Shown here: in pieces, positions 43,206-56,970 of the stretch
How positions within the stretch are numbered: position 1 is the first letter of the stretch
How the letters are laid out: each line of letters opens with the position of its first letter
Program-made: the position numbers and the translations under genes
The notes under the pieces: generated by a model
The model's database searches: none
What the model was told of the DNA's origin: nothing
What the model saw: only the letters and a program-made list of their open reading frames with translations
From: Ptychodera flava
Taxonomy: Eukaryota > Hemichordata > Enteropneusta > Ptychoderidae
DNA length: 64,000 bases
Assembly (NCBI RefSeq): GCF_041260155.1
Contig: NC_091928.1
Location: forward strand, 46,602,137-46,666,136
Direction of reading: 5' to 3'

Positions 43206-43908
43206 ACACGGATGGTGAAGCTGCAAAAGAATAATACGCTTATCTCGAATGAGCCGAGTCGCATGACCATACTTGACGTCCTCGTGAAGATAAACTCGTA
43301 AACTTCAGCAAAACGTAAGCGAGTTCCATCTTTAAGGGTCCATCAAGATGGACTCATCCGCCTAAACTCTTTTGACACCGTTTCTGAGTCTCAGCAACTT
43401 TAATTTAACACCATAGCGGTTAAATATAGATATTTCCTCCATCGTTATACAAGCAGTGTGAATTTATCGTTGATCTTTATTCTTCGTTGTTGCATCTTAA
43501 TATTTGACATAAAGAGTCCAGCCGACCCCCTGTTTTGTTGACCTGACAGAGTTATCACGTGTGCAGTTGTTTTCACTTTACAGTACAGAGGTCCAGTGGT
43601 TCGATCCATCCATTGTTTTGTTTGTGGAAATTCCCGTGACGACACAGCTGGCTCTGTGCCAAGTTACGAACGCATACTAGTAGTTTGGCTACCGGCTATG
43701 AAATTAATTCTGATGATCGGTGGAAACATTTTCCTTAAACGTTTTCTTTTGCTGTGAAAAAAAAAAATTGCTTAGCCGAGAAAATTTTACACAAAGAATC
43801 TCTCCTAGTTTTGGTTTCGGTACCTGAAGAACGAGATAAAAACAAATATTATGGGGAATTACAATGGGTCGCAGTGTAACGGTGTTTGACTTTTATGGGA
43901 CTAATAAT

Positions 43909-43999
43909 AGGGGAGAGAGAGGAGAGAGAGAGAGGAGAGAGAACAGAGAGAGAGAGGAGAGAGAGAGAAGTGAGCACGAGAGAGAAACGAGAGAGAGTT
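43909..43999 (+). repeat. Imperfect GA microsatellite
   Basis: Interrupted GAGA run in the D-E interval. Confidence 0.9.
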
Positions 44000-44332
44000 A
44001 CATGGAACTTAATGGAACAAAATTCAATTGTCGGAGCCGTCGCAAGATGGCGTGAGCGGCAATCACACGAATCACGGCTGTTTGAAAGAAATCCCCTGTT
44101 ACTATTTATAGATTCGTGGCGTATATGGTCTAGTAATACTGACACGTAGCTGTACTGTTTCGGTCGACATATAAACAGACAACGCTTGCTTTCTGAATAA
44201 TGAACAATAACATCGTAAAATTGTCATGTATATTTTTATCTTTGGAATCACAATTTATGTTTGTTAACTGCCATGCGACTGCTTTCGGTTCCTTCGCTTG
44301 ACTTCAATCAGCCTATAGTATATCGACTCAAA

Positions 44333-44370
44333 ATTTGCATATGCAAATCTTTATCGCTTCGGGAATTCCC
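44333..44370 (+). promoter_or_regulatory. Palindromic octamer and NF-kB-like site upstream of receptor E
   Basis: ATTTGCATATGCAAAT (44333-44348) is a perfect 16-bp palindrome made of two overlapping octamer words. Twelve bases on, GGGAATTCCC (44361-44370) is a perfect palindromic kB word. Both lie 130-170 bp upstream of the start codon of receptor E. The role is inferred. Confidence 0.6.
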
Positions 44371-44502
44371 GCTATTCTATGAAACCGCCAAAGAGTAGTT
44401 TAGTGTTTATCAGACCTAAAAACATTCATCTGTGAACCAAAGCATACTGATTTTACTGTAGCGACCAGGAGCAAATTCTAAGTCAAATTCAATCGCATCA
44501 TC

Positions 44503-47080
44503 ATGTTTGTTATCCGAGTGCTGTTCGTGTCGGCGTTACCGCTTATTGTTATGATGGCTTACATTATATCATCTGCTGCTGCCATGCCAACTAAGAAATC
44601 TGTCAGCACCGGTCTATTTGGGTACGCGTGTCAGGAGGGTTCATTCTTGTTCAAGTTAGAGTACGGTGACTTGTTCGGCATAGAGGTAGAAGTGGACGGA
44701 GGAGCCCGAGTGTCATCTGCAGGCACTGCCAGATTTGCCCAGACGGGGCGGTTATACTGTCGCCGTGTACACCGACCACTGACACTGTTTGCGGAGAGTG
44801 TGCTGAGGGGCTAATTTTCGACAATGGCACCAAATCTTGTCAACCACAGGCAGTCATCGATGGTACACAGGACCTCACCGATGCAAGGAAAGCGTCAACG
44901 CCACAAAGTGAATGTCAAAACGGACTTGGCGACGCAACTTTTCAGGTCACATCAACTGACGTCGACGCGTTGTTCATAGCATCTGCGACACTATTTGCTG
45001 TGGTGCTGGTGGTGTCCATTGTATTGGTTTTCATCGCAGTAGTGGTGAAACTGAAGAGGGAAACATGCACAATCCAGAAAGGTATATTTGTTGTTTTAGA
45101 AAAAATGGTGAACTTCTTCATAGGAGAACTTAGCGACCGTCCCGTTCTTGCTCTCACAAAGCTTGTTTTCTTTGCGTCTATTTCATTGCGTCTATGTCAG
45201 TATAGCTGTCTTTGTCCAATGCTTTGAATAGGGCGATGTTTGAACCGCACATATTGCTGGTATATTAGTCATAGTCATCTAGTCGCTACGTCGTTTTCGC
45301 ACGATAAATACCTAATTTCTAAGCTGCTTATACAAATGCTAGTGAGAAAAGAGCCCGCCATGCACTCATTTATATTATCTTTGCAGCTGGTCATGATAGA
45401 TGAGACGACATGGAACAAAGATCAATTTGAACGACTATGACAGACACAACGACGTACATCACAGAAATATGGACAAGCATTGCGACAGACGGACAGAGAC
45501 GAAGGCAAGGGAAATTAATATAAACGAAGTAACTGTTTTCATAATGGACTTTCTAATCGTGAATACTGGCAAATATACGGTTAAGGGGCCGGAGGTACGG
45601 AGGCAAGCGGACGAATAGAATTCTAGGCTAGCGCTACAGAGTGTCAGGTGACAAACATTTTCGACCGAAATAATTTTGTAAAAGCGAAAATGTGTGGGTT
45701 TTTCTCCTCGACATCTTTCCGGGACTGTTGTCTGTGTGGTGCATGGCGTATACAACAGAACAATGACGGAAATAAAACCCGGACCGTAAAAAAAAATGTT
45801 TTGGGAATGCTTGAGGGAATTAGTCAGAGGAAAGCAATTTAAAAATTCAGCACACCCCACCAAGTGTATTTTCATAACTCCCTGCACATCGTACGTCTAC
45901 CATGATTTGTTAAGTTCCCATAAGAGGTGGAAGCTGTACAGTCGTTGATCAAGAAGCATTTTGAGAAGTGGCCGCGACCAATCAGTTCCCTATGTCATTT
46001 TTGTCTGAAACACTTCCCTCTTTGAATTAAATAAATCTATTTCCCTGTTCCCGCATTCAGCCATATTTGTGCTGCCCCGCATCTCCGTTTTGTGTCCGGA
46101 CTCCTGTTTTCACACCGCACACGCTGTACGTACCCGACTATTTCAGTCCATAACAACATTAGCTTTGTCTCGGAAAATTAGCAATAGGTAGTGGTCTGAC
46201 ATTTACGGATATGGGTAGTAACTGAATAAGCTTTACGCAGTATGGGGTCTGGACCAGCTTGGCAGCACTCCTGTTTTGTGTTACTGTAAGGAGCTTTTGG
46301 CGCTTTTGTAGGGTAAAACGAAAGTCGACCGACTTTCAAATTAAGTATAAATTCGCCCGACAAAAGATTTAAACGAATAGGTACGATCGGAGTGTTGATA
46401 AACTTTGGAATGAGGACTGCAACATGATACAAGATCACGCATGTAGGACTTTGATTGTTCCTTATATTAGTCATGGTCATATATAGCCTTGATTTTACAT
46501 TGGTTAATCGACCAATATAACACGCAAACAATTGAATCACGTGGTTAGCATTTGCAAGGAATGCGTTTCACTATATAATGCAAATACGCCTTCCTAACAA
46601 ACATCAGCAGTTTTTGAAGCCAGTTCTTCGCGAAATAAGTCTGCGAAACCGGTTATTCGAAAGCTCAACTGTGTCATCAACATGTATAAATAGTATAATA
46701 ATAAATAGAACTGCCTATCGACTGCGCCAAGGAGTCGTACTTAGGCTAATAAAACACCGAGTAAAGTGGTTCACGAAATGATATCGGATAATTGACTCTT
46801 GGAGCTTCTTTTTGTACGTGACGTACAGATGCGTTTACCTATAATTTTTCCTTATGATACAGCTCGTTTTGAAACTGACTTCGACATCGCCAGTCGCGGT
46901 GTATTAGTGACAGTTGTAATAATTTACATCAAATTATTTTCTGTGTTTTCCTCCTCAGGCCGCAATCTTCCTTCCAAGATCCCAGCCATGATAGGGAACT
47001 CTGAAAAAGACACGAAGAAAGCGAATATTGACAAGTCAGGGCATGTGAACGCCGCTTATAAAACGACGAATCACAGTTAA
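44503..47080 (+). CDS. TNFR-like receptor E (2 exons, coding frame interrupted)
   Basis: Exon 1 44503-45081 (donor AAAG|GTATAT, phase 1), exon 2 46959-47080 (acceptor cctcag). The start at 44503 gives a signal peptide and a stretch with GYACQEGSFLFKL, resembling receptor F (LCPRGSYLSKL). The cysteine-rich domain (ICRHCQICPDGAVILSPC ... TKSC, from 44715), the membrane helix (ALFIASATLFAVVLVVSIVL) and the splice donor lie in a different frame. The two frames overlap at about 44670-44814 and no credible intron links them. Either a 1-nt indel (assembly or allele) or a decayed gene explains this. Exon 2 encodes a Lys-rich tail with SGHVNAAYK. E and F share the two-exon layout, unlike A-D. Confidence 0.7.
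45082..46958. other. Intron of receptor E
   Basis: 1.9-kb intron. Minus-strand frames of 142 and 120 codons (45459-45887, 46178-46540) have no domain and no counterpart in the intron of receptor F; treated as chance. Confidence 0.55.
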
Positions 47081-47387
47081 CGTACTCTCGACCAAGAGGG
47101 AGACGGTAGTAAACGGGTTACGGATAAACAGGGTATGATCTAAAGCAGCTGGTATCATATAGTGACAACGAGACATAATGATGTGAACATTTTATGTAGT
47201 ACATATGCCCGATATTTTGATTATATTCCACTTGCCAATGTGTTTTAATCATTCTATGTTTACATAAACTGAAAAACTCGAAACTAACAATTTGTCGTTG
47301 ATGACCCGTTGAAGTGAAAATGATTTTTTTTTGTGATAAGCAAATAACTAACCTTATACCATAACTTTATAAAAGAGCTACAGAGGC

Positions 47388-47514
47388 GTACATATTAGTG
47401 AATGTAATATGATTGAAATAAAATTTATTTAAGGGTACCGTGTTGCTACAGAGGCGTTCATATTAGTGAATGTAATATGATTGAAATAAAATTTATTTAA
47501 GGGTACCGTGTTGC
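47388..47514 (+). repeat. Tandem 68-bp duplication carrying poly(A) signals, 3' of receptor E
   Basis: gctacagaggcgt...ccgtgtt is repeated head to tail; each copy contains AATAAA (47417-47422 and 47485-47490). It is about 330-400 bp after the stop codon, so it likely lies in the 3' UTR and gives two equivalent polyadenylation sites. Confidence 0.8.
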
Positions 47515-47519
47515 TGGAC

Positions 47520-50500
47520 CCTTACTTTCATCGAAGAGGGGAAGTGATATTATTTGCGATACTTGGTTCTTTTTTGAAATGTGGTTGTCTCTGTTGTTTC
47601 CTCAAAATCATGACTTTGCTCGACTCTCAAAAGGATGACTCTAAGTTGAAATATCCGGAGTAGACGTCATAGTTATCTTATGTCCTCCGAGAACAGAGTA
47701 TAGGCTACTGTTGCCTTGTCGCAATCTATGGAAACCGAAAGATATATACAATATATGCGATGTACAAAATATTACTTCATCATCAATTTGCACAATCCCA
47801 TTAAGAAAATGTCCCTGACATTTATTTTAGGCCAGTATAACTTCAGTGATATGTGCACGTATGTCGTACATACACTTTGTCGATTCCTCGATATGCCCTC
47901 AGGCGACCAACACGAAAGCTGCAGTGGAGGTCGAAGGTATGCCTTACCCGCCGTAGTCTTTGACTTACACTGAGGGTTTGCATACATTAAAAGACGTTGT
48001 TCAAGATTTCAACGACTCGGATGATTTCTTGATTTAAAGCCGAGTCGCTTATCAGAAAGCGTTTGTGAGGTATCCAAATTAACACGCAAACTAACAAGGC
48101 AAGGCCTTCAGAAAGAAACAAATCGTATAATTTTGCTTTATCACAGTTCAATGTTTTCAATTTAACCAAATTAATGCACAAACCAACAAGGCAAATTGTG
48201 TAATTTTGGGATGTTTTTAAAATAACTTTATCAAACGACAATTTTGCTCTCGTTCGACAGTATTTTGATGCGTTTATTAGTGTGAGAATATTAATTTTAG
48301 TTACTAAAATTATTGTTTTCTCTGAAGGGGCAATTTCTGCCCCATTCATCAAAATGGGGGGGGGGGGGGCAGACTTGATATTTTAGGGGGCAGAAACAAC
48401 AGCAAATTCACAGGCTGGGTCGCTATATGGGCGTATTTGCCTGCTGTGTTTTCTCGCTGTCCGTAACTTTTAGGGGGCAGAAAAATGCGCAATTGCGTAG
48501 TCGAGAGAAAACCCTGTAAAATAACCGCAGAGTCATGAAAATGTCCGCCCTAATTGAAGCTGATTGTGAAATAAACAACATTGCCTTGATGACACAATTG
48601 CTAGAATACAATAGAAATGACATCATCGACAAATGCAGTACCTATTATTATTCGCTTGCATGTGTGTGACGAAGGCCTTTCCAGTCATGTTGAAACGTTT
48701 TTCCTAAATAATGTAAAATACTAAGTATTACCCTCGGTAACACAATGAATCGTATGTAATTTTATTGTTAACAAATATGTTTATCTGTAAACTGTATTTT
48801 AAAGACTTTTCTAAAATAATGAACAAATAAAGAAAATATTTAAAACCGTATATTCATACATTATGTTACAAAGGACTGTCAGTGTGTTAAAACTGAACTG
48901 AAAGCTTCTAACTAAGAACAAAATCAGCAAAAATAATGTCAAATGAGAGCAAAGTTGTCTGCGTCGTAAGGGCATACTATATCTTAGCGCGCTTAATTTG
49001 TTATTTTAGCCGTAGCATTCCACTTTCAGACATTAACCACACAAAAGCATTTACAATTTCAAATAGTTTCAACGCGGCATGACCTCGTGCCCAATAAACC
49101 CCATAGGGCCTATGGTTCAATGGAAAGTGTCGTTAGAATGTACAAAATTTTGGCGGAAAGATTGTGCCGACGACTCTATGTATTTAAAATCATGCTCAAG
49201 CTTTTCAAAGTGAAAGTGAAAGTTCACAACCTAAAGTACATCGGTTTTAGGTTCGTAATGAGACATTTGTCGCGGTATTTTCCTGTGAAGGTAATCCGAT
49301 AAAAATACATTCCAATATCATTTCCTTTAAACCTATCAGAAATCATTTATAATAGATACTATAATGTATGTTATTGAGCTTGATCAAACGGTAATTGTGA
49401 AAACTTCAGCCATTGTATTTTTGTATTCGACGAGCGTATTTTTATACTTGTATAAAAACTTGTGTTTTTTACTTTTTTACTTTTATTTTGTTTGTGATAA
49501 TTAAACTTTCTGGCACTTACAATTTCGTTCTCTCTTTTCATATCTGCTTTCCAATCTACCTTGAACTTCATTTTACATTCACACGACACCGGGTCCTCCA
49601 GTAAGATGCTAAATGATATCAACTCAAAAGCATGTCAACATTTTCTGATTTAGATATTTGCAAAAAAACCCAACAAATTGTCAGTAAAATTACTGTCAAG
49701 TTTTGCCTTATTCAGTTTTGAATTCCTTATCCACCATTGTCGACGAGCTTCAAGAGATCGCTGTATGTAGACTACCGACAAAAATGGCGGTTTATGAAAT
49801 CCTTTGTTACAGCTGCTAGACGAGACAAAGCCTTGGCGTGATGCCATCTTGTTAGCAATCACGTGACGTTAAAATGCATTCTTATCAGTGAACGCGGCTA
49901 CGCCTATGGAAACACCAAAAACGAAAACAAACCAAAATATTCCAAAATTTAAATGTCTTATATGTCAAACTTTGCGAAGACATTAAAAACCATGTAATTC
50001 CATATTGCAGTATCCCCTTTTCGAGAAAACTAACAGACAAACAAATAAGTAAACAACCACTCGTCGAAGGTAACTTGCCGGCTATTTCTACTGTAAGACT
50101 TGTGTCGTCAGCACTGATCGTCTTTCTTTCCTCGTAAATCTATGTATGCTTGGAATTTTGCCAGAAAAATGCATTGATAAGGTAAGATGAATTATCGTTT
50201 GCGTTGTGAATGTCTAAGCTTTCTTAAAAGAGAAAGTGAAAGTCGCTTATAATGTTACGCGTTGTGGCTCTAAATTTAAATATCGAAAGAGATACAGTAA
50301 TGGACAATGTTTTTCAATATCGTATTTTACTGTAACAGTAAGTTACAAACGCTTCTTCTTCTACATTAAGCAAAAAAGGTTTTTACCATGCACTTCAGCC
50401 ACAGTTATTAAATAAAACTTATGCACAAGTTTCTGACATGAAAAACTACTAGTAGGCTGTAATTTACACCTTGTGATTTAATACGGTAGTTGGCAATTGT

Positions 50501-51770
50501 TGCAATTTCCTACTTATTCGGAATTACAGGCCACTCCATGGCCTTTGACGGCTGTAGTTGCAGGCTTCTCACACTAGACTTTACACACAGAAGGAGTAAA
50601 CCCTGTATTTTCATGTTTTCTGCAATAAGTTTGCCCACGTAAACAAAGGTTAGGGATCATATCCACATAAACAGACGCATCACATCGTTATATTGCGTAA
50701 CACATATTCTCGCTGCAGATCCTTGATTTTAGTACGCGCCCTGAAAGTGAAAGACTTAAACCTCCTCAATGGAAAATTTCAACAATTCTCAAATCAAGAA
50801 TAAAAATCAGGGGTCAACCGTGACGTGAAAAATTTGTGTACTAGAGAAACAAATCAATAGTTGGCGATATTTGAAATTCAAAATGGCCAACATCCATTAA
50901 CTTTATCAGGAAAAATGAAATTTTCGGGAAACTAAAACGGATTTTTTTTACTTTAAGAGCTTTAAAATGAGATTTGTACGGGTCCGCTGCACATGGATAC
51001 ATTGTCACGATTATCTTCCTAATATTTCACTGGAGTTGACCACTAGGCGGCGGTGTGATCAACTGATCAGATCTGGGTGTGATGTGTGAATCCGTCCAAA
51101 GCCCTCACCGGTGACATTACATCGAGCATTCAGACAGGCGCACATTCTTAATGAGTACAACAATAGCCTTAATTTTTGATGCCAAAAACACATTTAAGAG
51201 ATTTTCGAAAAATTTTCATGGTTACTAGACTGCTTTCATTTCCATCGTAAACAATGTACCTTTTGTATCGGGCTAGAGTAGTACTGTACAAAAGTATCGA
51301 ATCGAAAATTAGTGTGTTATCTTTCCCGCAAAGGTGATAATAAAATAATAGAAGTCATCGACCAACAATGATATTTACTACCTGATCTAAAGTGATAGTT
51401 TACAATGAACTTCTGTTTTTTGAAGTCGTGATATAATCACTTGCTCTAGTTGCTCTCACGGGTTTGACTTTTACATACTGTCAAGGACGCGATAATCAAA
51501 CCAAATCAAGACTGAAATTCAAACAGCCGAAGATGTTAGCCTTTACGTATAATATTGACTCCGAACAAATAGGGTAGGACGGTGTGTAGATCTTTTTATT
51601 CTTCCGTGTTTTGCTGAATGTGACAAAAACATAACTAGTAATTCGGTGCATTGGTGTGAAACATCATTATTCAATCATGAAGAAAATAGACAACTTTTAC
51701 CAAATTATGGTAATCATAATATTATCATTATTATGAATCAAGTATTTCGAGGCTCGTAGCAAATGGGTTG
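47520..51770. other. Intergenic stretch between receptor E and LINE remains
   Basis: AT-rich, no supported gene. It contains a G13 run at 48356-48368 and GAAAGTGAAAG-type words at 49207, 50230 and 50742. A diverged copy of the aaaatggcc dispersed element lies at about 50720-51000, whose end near 50740 matches 40280-40320 inverted. Confidence 0.5.
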
Positions 51771-51774
51771 AGTT

Positions 51775-52350
51775 ATGGTTTTTTTTGAAAAAGATAAATT
51801 TATTTCAACATGGTCGCAAATAAAACAAATCTACATAACGGTGAATACGATAAAATTACAACGCGAATTGTCTGAAAAAAAACCCAATTTAGTGTTTAAT
51901 TACAAAGATCATCATATGAATGCATTCAAGATGCATTCTTCTCCTTCAAGTTTAACAAGGCTTGAAAACTTGCGATAAAATCCTCAGTTTTGTTCATTAA
52001 TTTTATAAGTGAAATATAATGTATTCATCCATGAGGAAAGATAGCATTTTAATTGAATAACATATGATTGAAGGGAAACTTTAATCCCATCAAGAGTAAC
52101 TGAATTTCGAATATTCCAAACTGTGTATTTTACAAAGGAAGTAATACAATAAATAATGTCAGATGTTGCGTTATTATCATTTTCGATTCCTGCAATTGCT
52201 AATCTTTTGATATTGATATTGATATCAAAGTTGTGTTTCTGAAAAAGAAAGAAATAATTTCTGCCAAATTTCTTTTACATATTTACACTCAAATAAGATA
52301 TGTTCCAGTGTTTCTTCTCGGCCACAAATATGGCACTTCCCATCACTTAA
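51775..52350 (-). mobile_element. LINE C-terminal relic with CCHC motif
   Basis: On the minus strand, 52345-52190 encodes CHICGREETLEHILFEC then VKEIWQKLF, the zinc-knuckle-like C-x2-C-x8-H-x4-C followed by W that ends many non-LTR retrotransposon proteins. The continuing C-terminal part (SYVIQLKCYLSSW and so on) lies in another frame and ends near 51993, so at least one frameshift is present. No reverse-transcriptase core is present; strongly 5'-truncated. An L1/Tx1-type origin is possible but not proven. Confidence 0.65.
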
Positions 52351-52359
52351 ATTGAGTCA

Positions 52360-54380
52360 TGTGGTGACCCTTCGTCTTAGCGTGAGTGCGCCCTCAGCGT
52401 TATCGAGCACATTCATAATAGTGCCGTGCTGCTAAGGGGAATACCATAATTCCGAAATACTTAGCGCTTACATCATGGACATTTCGTTTAGTTGTTCTGC
52501 CCTGAATTTACACAGCTATATAAAACAGATATTGGAGCCTACTTGCTCGGCACCATCGTGTACCGGGATCGTGTATAGCTGCAGGACTTTTGTTTTTCAC
52601 GTTGCACATTTTTCGATGTTGCTTTGAGCTACTCCGAGCCTAATACTATCTAAATGTTCAGGTTTTTGAACCCGTTTGGAAATTTCATGAAATGGGCCTG
52701 AAGAAACATCCCCATACCAATAAATGTGTCACGAAAAATATTCTTTAAAAGACGCACATGGGTCAGCGGTGAGTAAATGTGGATGGCACATTGTGTGTGT
52801 AATGTGTCATCGCACATGTTTCATTTGACCCCAAATCAAAGATTTAAATTCAGCTGTTCGCCAAGTCAATGTTCCAGATGAGGAATTAAAATGACAGAAA
52901 TGAAACGAAACAAGCTATAAATATACCGGGAGCAATTGTGTCTCATTACCACTAAAGGTCACGTCAAGATGTAGGTCATCTTGGACGCTGCTCGAGTTGT
53001 TACGGTCTTCGAAGAGGCTAGGGTACGTGTCAATTTACTCCTGTTGCTGGGGAACCGAATCAGCCTTGAAGAGATCATGCCAATCCTGGATGAGAGATCA
53101 TGAACAGTCGAGAGAAGACTGCGGCCGGTCTATGTACAGGCTGGGTAAATCAACAGACTATATCACTTTATCAAGGGTATCCAATAATTCACGTAATATT
53201 TTTATGGTGCAATGAGCCGCGTAAGTATCGTATTCCTAGAATAATATATACAGTTTCAACAATGCAGGTCATACTATGCAAATTAGCAACTACAATTTAT
53301 AGCATGCAGTCCCATGTTGAAAATTGTATGAAACTTTTATTTAGGGCTTGCAAAACTAAACTGAAGTTAGGGTTTCACAAGACTCGTTTGTGTGTGCGTT
53401 TGTGTGTCTTTTGGTTGCTAAGTTAAATATACTTCATGGAACAACTGACATCGTCTTTCGAGCCATAACAACCGGTACCGTCTCCTATTGCCCTTAAATT
53501 GCAGTTTCATTTTAGACCATACAAATGTCTGAAAAAGTATACACACTATTGCCATCAACATACCATTTGTAAAGAAATCGATAAATAGTATATTTGTTTG
53601 TAAGCTCAAAAGGGGCATTTACTTTTGCCAAAATTATGTGTTAAATGATGGAAAACATTCCCTGTCAACAATTAAAAGATATACCTGAAACCAAAAAAAT
53701 AGACTGAAATGAAATCTGTTGTATGGTACCCAAATCACACATTCTCTTAGTTTCAGTCACCGCGAAACTTTCGGGAAACGGAGTTATATTGGATCAACGT
53801 AACGGTTACGTTGCTTTTACTTGTTTTCATTTCTTATGAAATCACAGATATTCATCCAAATCAGTTAATTTCATGTATCCAGGTTTTAATCGCTTTTCAG
53901 ACGCTTTCTAATCATGTTTTTTTCTGATGTCATACCATGTCTATTAAGCATAAAGCTTACTTCCATTACATGTATCTGCAAACCATCAATGAGACTGGAC
54001 GGTAAAAATGTATACGCGAAATTATTGGTAGGCCCGACATCCCCTGATCTATACCCAATTTTAAGTCTCTACATGTATTGCGGCGGGTCATTCGCCGAAT
54101 CATCTTAACTTCTCTGCAGTTGACCTCTAGATGGCGGCGTGACCATCTGATTTCAGATCCGTATGTGATGCGTTCTTCCTTTTACAGTTTAAAGACAACG
54201 TCTCTACTGTCTGTAATTGTTCAGAGTCAGCGCCGGCGTGCTTATATCGACCGATAAATATTGATCTTGACGGTATACATTCGAATAAGTGAAACCGACA
54301 TAAAATAAGTTTAACTACATCGTGTTTCAGTCAATGCTATCACCATAACAAATTGCGTAATCATTTTTGTCTTTTCTTTC
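52360..54380. other. Intergenic stretch
   Basis: Contains a TATATAAAA word at 52517-52525 with no gene recognised downstream. Frames at 52997-53215 and 53100-53426 are short and without domains. Confidence 0.5.
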
Positions 54381-54385
54381 TTCAA

Positions 54386-56970
54386 GGTAACCAACCAAGT
54401 AATATGAATTTGGATCAAATAATCTCCGAAACAACAAGACCCGTTTCGAAAACTTGTATTGATCACATCTATGTCTCTAACAATGAAAATATCGCTAACG
54501 TTCAAATTCCTGGGATCGGTATGTCTGATCACTACCCTATTATTTGCGTCCGCAAAAAGAACTCAAATTTTACACGTGTTTCCTCTCATTTGTCTGTTAA
54601 ATTTCGCTCACTGACGCATTTTAAACAAGACTCTTTTCTTGATGACTTAGCTCATGCGCCATGGTTTTTAATTAATCTCACGAGTAATGTAAATGATTGC
54701 TACCAGACTTTGGGTTACTATTTTCAATAAGATTTGTGATATACATGCTCCTTATATTGAAAAGCGTGTGTAAAACAGCCAGCATGGATGAATCAGTACA
54801 TTTTGAATGCTATGCATGAGAGGGATGCTTTGTTAAATCAGGCTAAAGGGGACATTACTAAACTGGTCTTTATAGACTGCTAGAAATAAAGTAGTTCATT
54901 TGATCGACAAAGCTAAAAAGGACTACTTTATCAAAGAGCTTAATGATAATGGTTCAAATTGTAAAGCAGTGTGGAATATTTATAATAATATCACGAAACC
55001 CAGGGAACAAAAACACACTCCGATGGAGGTTAATGGCACTCTTGTTACCGATTCCACTGTGCTTGCTAATGCTTTCAACAATTATTTTTCTAGCATTCCT
55101 AAAAAACTCAACGTTTCTGTCGATGACAATCCCGACTTTTCTTTCTTGACGGAGTATCTCGATGAGAAACTTGACGGATCTTCATTCGCAATTCCTACTC
55201 TTTCTGTTGACTTTGTAAAGAAAGCTTTATCAGATTGTAAATCTACGGGCACCGATAATGTAAGCGCAAAACTACTGCGCATAGGTGCTTCGGTAATTTC
55301 AGATTCGTTGACAAAGGTGTTAAATTTAAGTATTGACAGTGCAGTCGTCCCTGATATTTTAAAATGTGCAAGAGTTGTTCCTATTTATAAAGGTTCTGGC
55401 TGTGTCACCGAAATGTCCAATTATAGACCGATTTCAATTTTACCTGCTATTTCTAAAGTTATTGAAAGACATGTACATTGTAGTTTTTATGAGTTTTTGT
55501 CTAGTAAGGATTTACTTCATAAGACACAATCTGGATTTAGAAGACACCATTCCTGTCAAACAGCTTTATTAAGAATGTGTGATGAACTGTTAGAAAATTG
55601 ACAATGGTCAAATTTCTGGTATTCTATTTTTGGATTTGTCAAAAGCATTTGATCTAGTTGATCACCAAACCCTTCTTAAAAAGTTATCTTTATATGGACT
55701 AGAAATTAATGGGTTAAACTGGTTTAAATCGTTTTTATCAAATCGTTCTCAAGTAGTTACTTACATGGGTAAAATTTCGAATATTCAAAAGGTGACTGTA
55801 GGTGTGCCTCAGGGATCATTGTTGGACCACTACTATTTACTATTTTTATCAATGATTTACCATTTACTTTGCATAATTCACAACTTGATATGTACGCTGA
55901 TGACCAGACCCTTCTTACCTCTGGTATTTCTCCGCATGTTAATGAATCCCTTCAAAATGATGTAATGTTGTCAAATAACTGGATTCGTAGTAATGGAATG
56001 ATCATAAATGAGGGCAAAACGAAAGCCATGTTAGTCGGATCTCGTCAAAAAAATAAAAGACGCTAATATTTCTGGTGAACAATTAGACATCTCTATTAAT
56101 GACAAACAAATTTCATGTGTCTCCTCTGAAAAGATACTAGGACTAACATTAGACAGTTTTATTTCTTGGGACAAACATATTGATAATTTGTGTCTTACTT
56201 TGAGTCGGAGAGTTGGTCTACTTAGGCGCCTGTGTAATTTTATTCCTTTGCACCTTAGAAAAGTTTTATATTACGGTTTGATTCAATCTGCCATTGATTA
56301 TTGCTCTATTGTTTGGGGAAATACGACTTCTAAAAATATAGATAAGGTTTATAAAATGCAGAAGCGTGCCTTAAGAGTGATACTTAATGCTGATTTTGAT
56401 ACCCCAACTGAAGTACTTTTTGAAAGGTTCAATGTGCTATCTGTTAGACAACGTATTTTTTACTTTACCTGTATCATGGTGTACAAATGTTTCAGCAATA
56501 CTGCTCCAAGTTATCTTATCGAAAAAATTGTTACGCTGAATGACGTTCATGCTTATCAAACACGAGGAGCCTCAACTTGTAAATTATTACTGCCTCGATT
56601 TCGTACTGAAACGGGTCAAAGGACTTTTGCCATGCGTGCAGCTCGAGCTTGGAATTCTCTGCCTGATGTGGTTAGATGCAGTACGAACATGAATAATTTC
56701 AAATCCCAGTTGAACTCTTACATCAGAGACAATGTAAGCAGATAGACTATTCGCATTTTAGCAGTTTTTTTATGTATGTTTCTATCTGTAGTCACCGCTC
56801 TTACATTTTACTTGTACTGATTTTATTTTTTATTTGATTTTTTTATATTTATTTTCACGTTTAAAACTTTAATATTTTATACTTTATGTCGGACCCCATG
56901 GTAGATTACAACCTTATAGGAGTCTTTACCCCTGTTTGAGTATGTAAATGGGAAATCCTTTAATGTGAAA

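Noticed and set aside
45459-45887. 142-codon minus-strand frame in the intron of receptor E
   Set aside because: No domain, antisense to a spliced gene, and no counterpart in receptor F.
52517-52525. TATA box of a new gene
   Set aside because: No coding exon or transcript structure is visible downstream; recorded only as a word.
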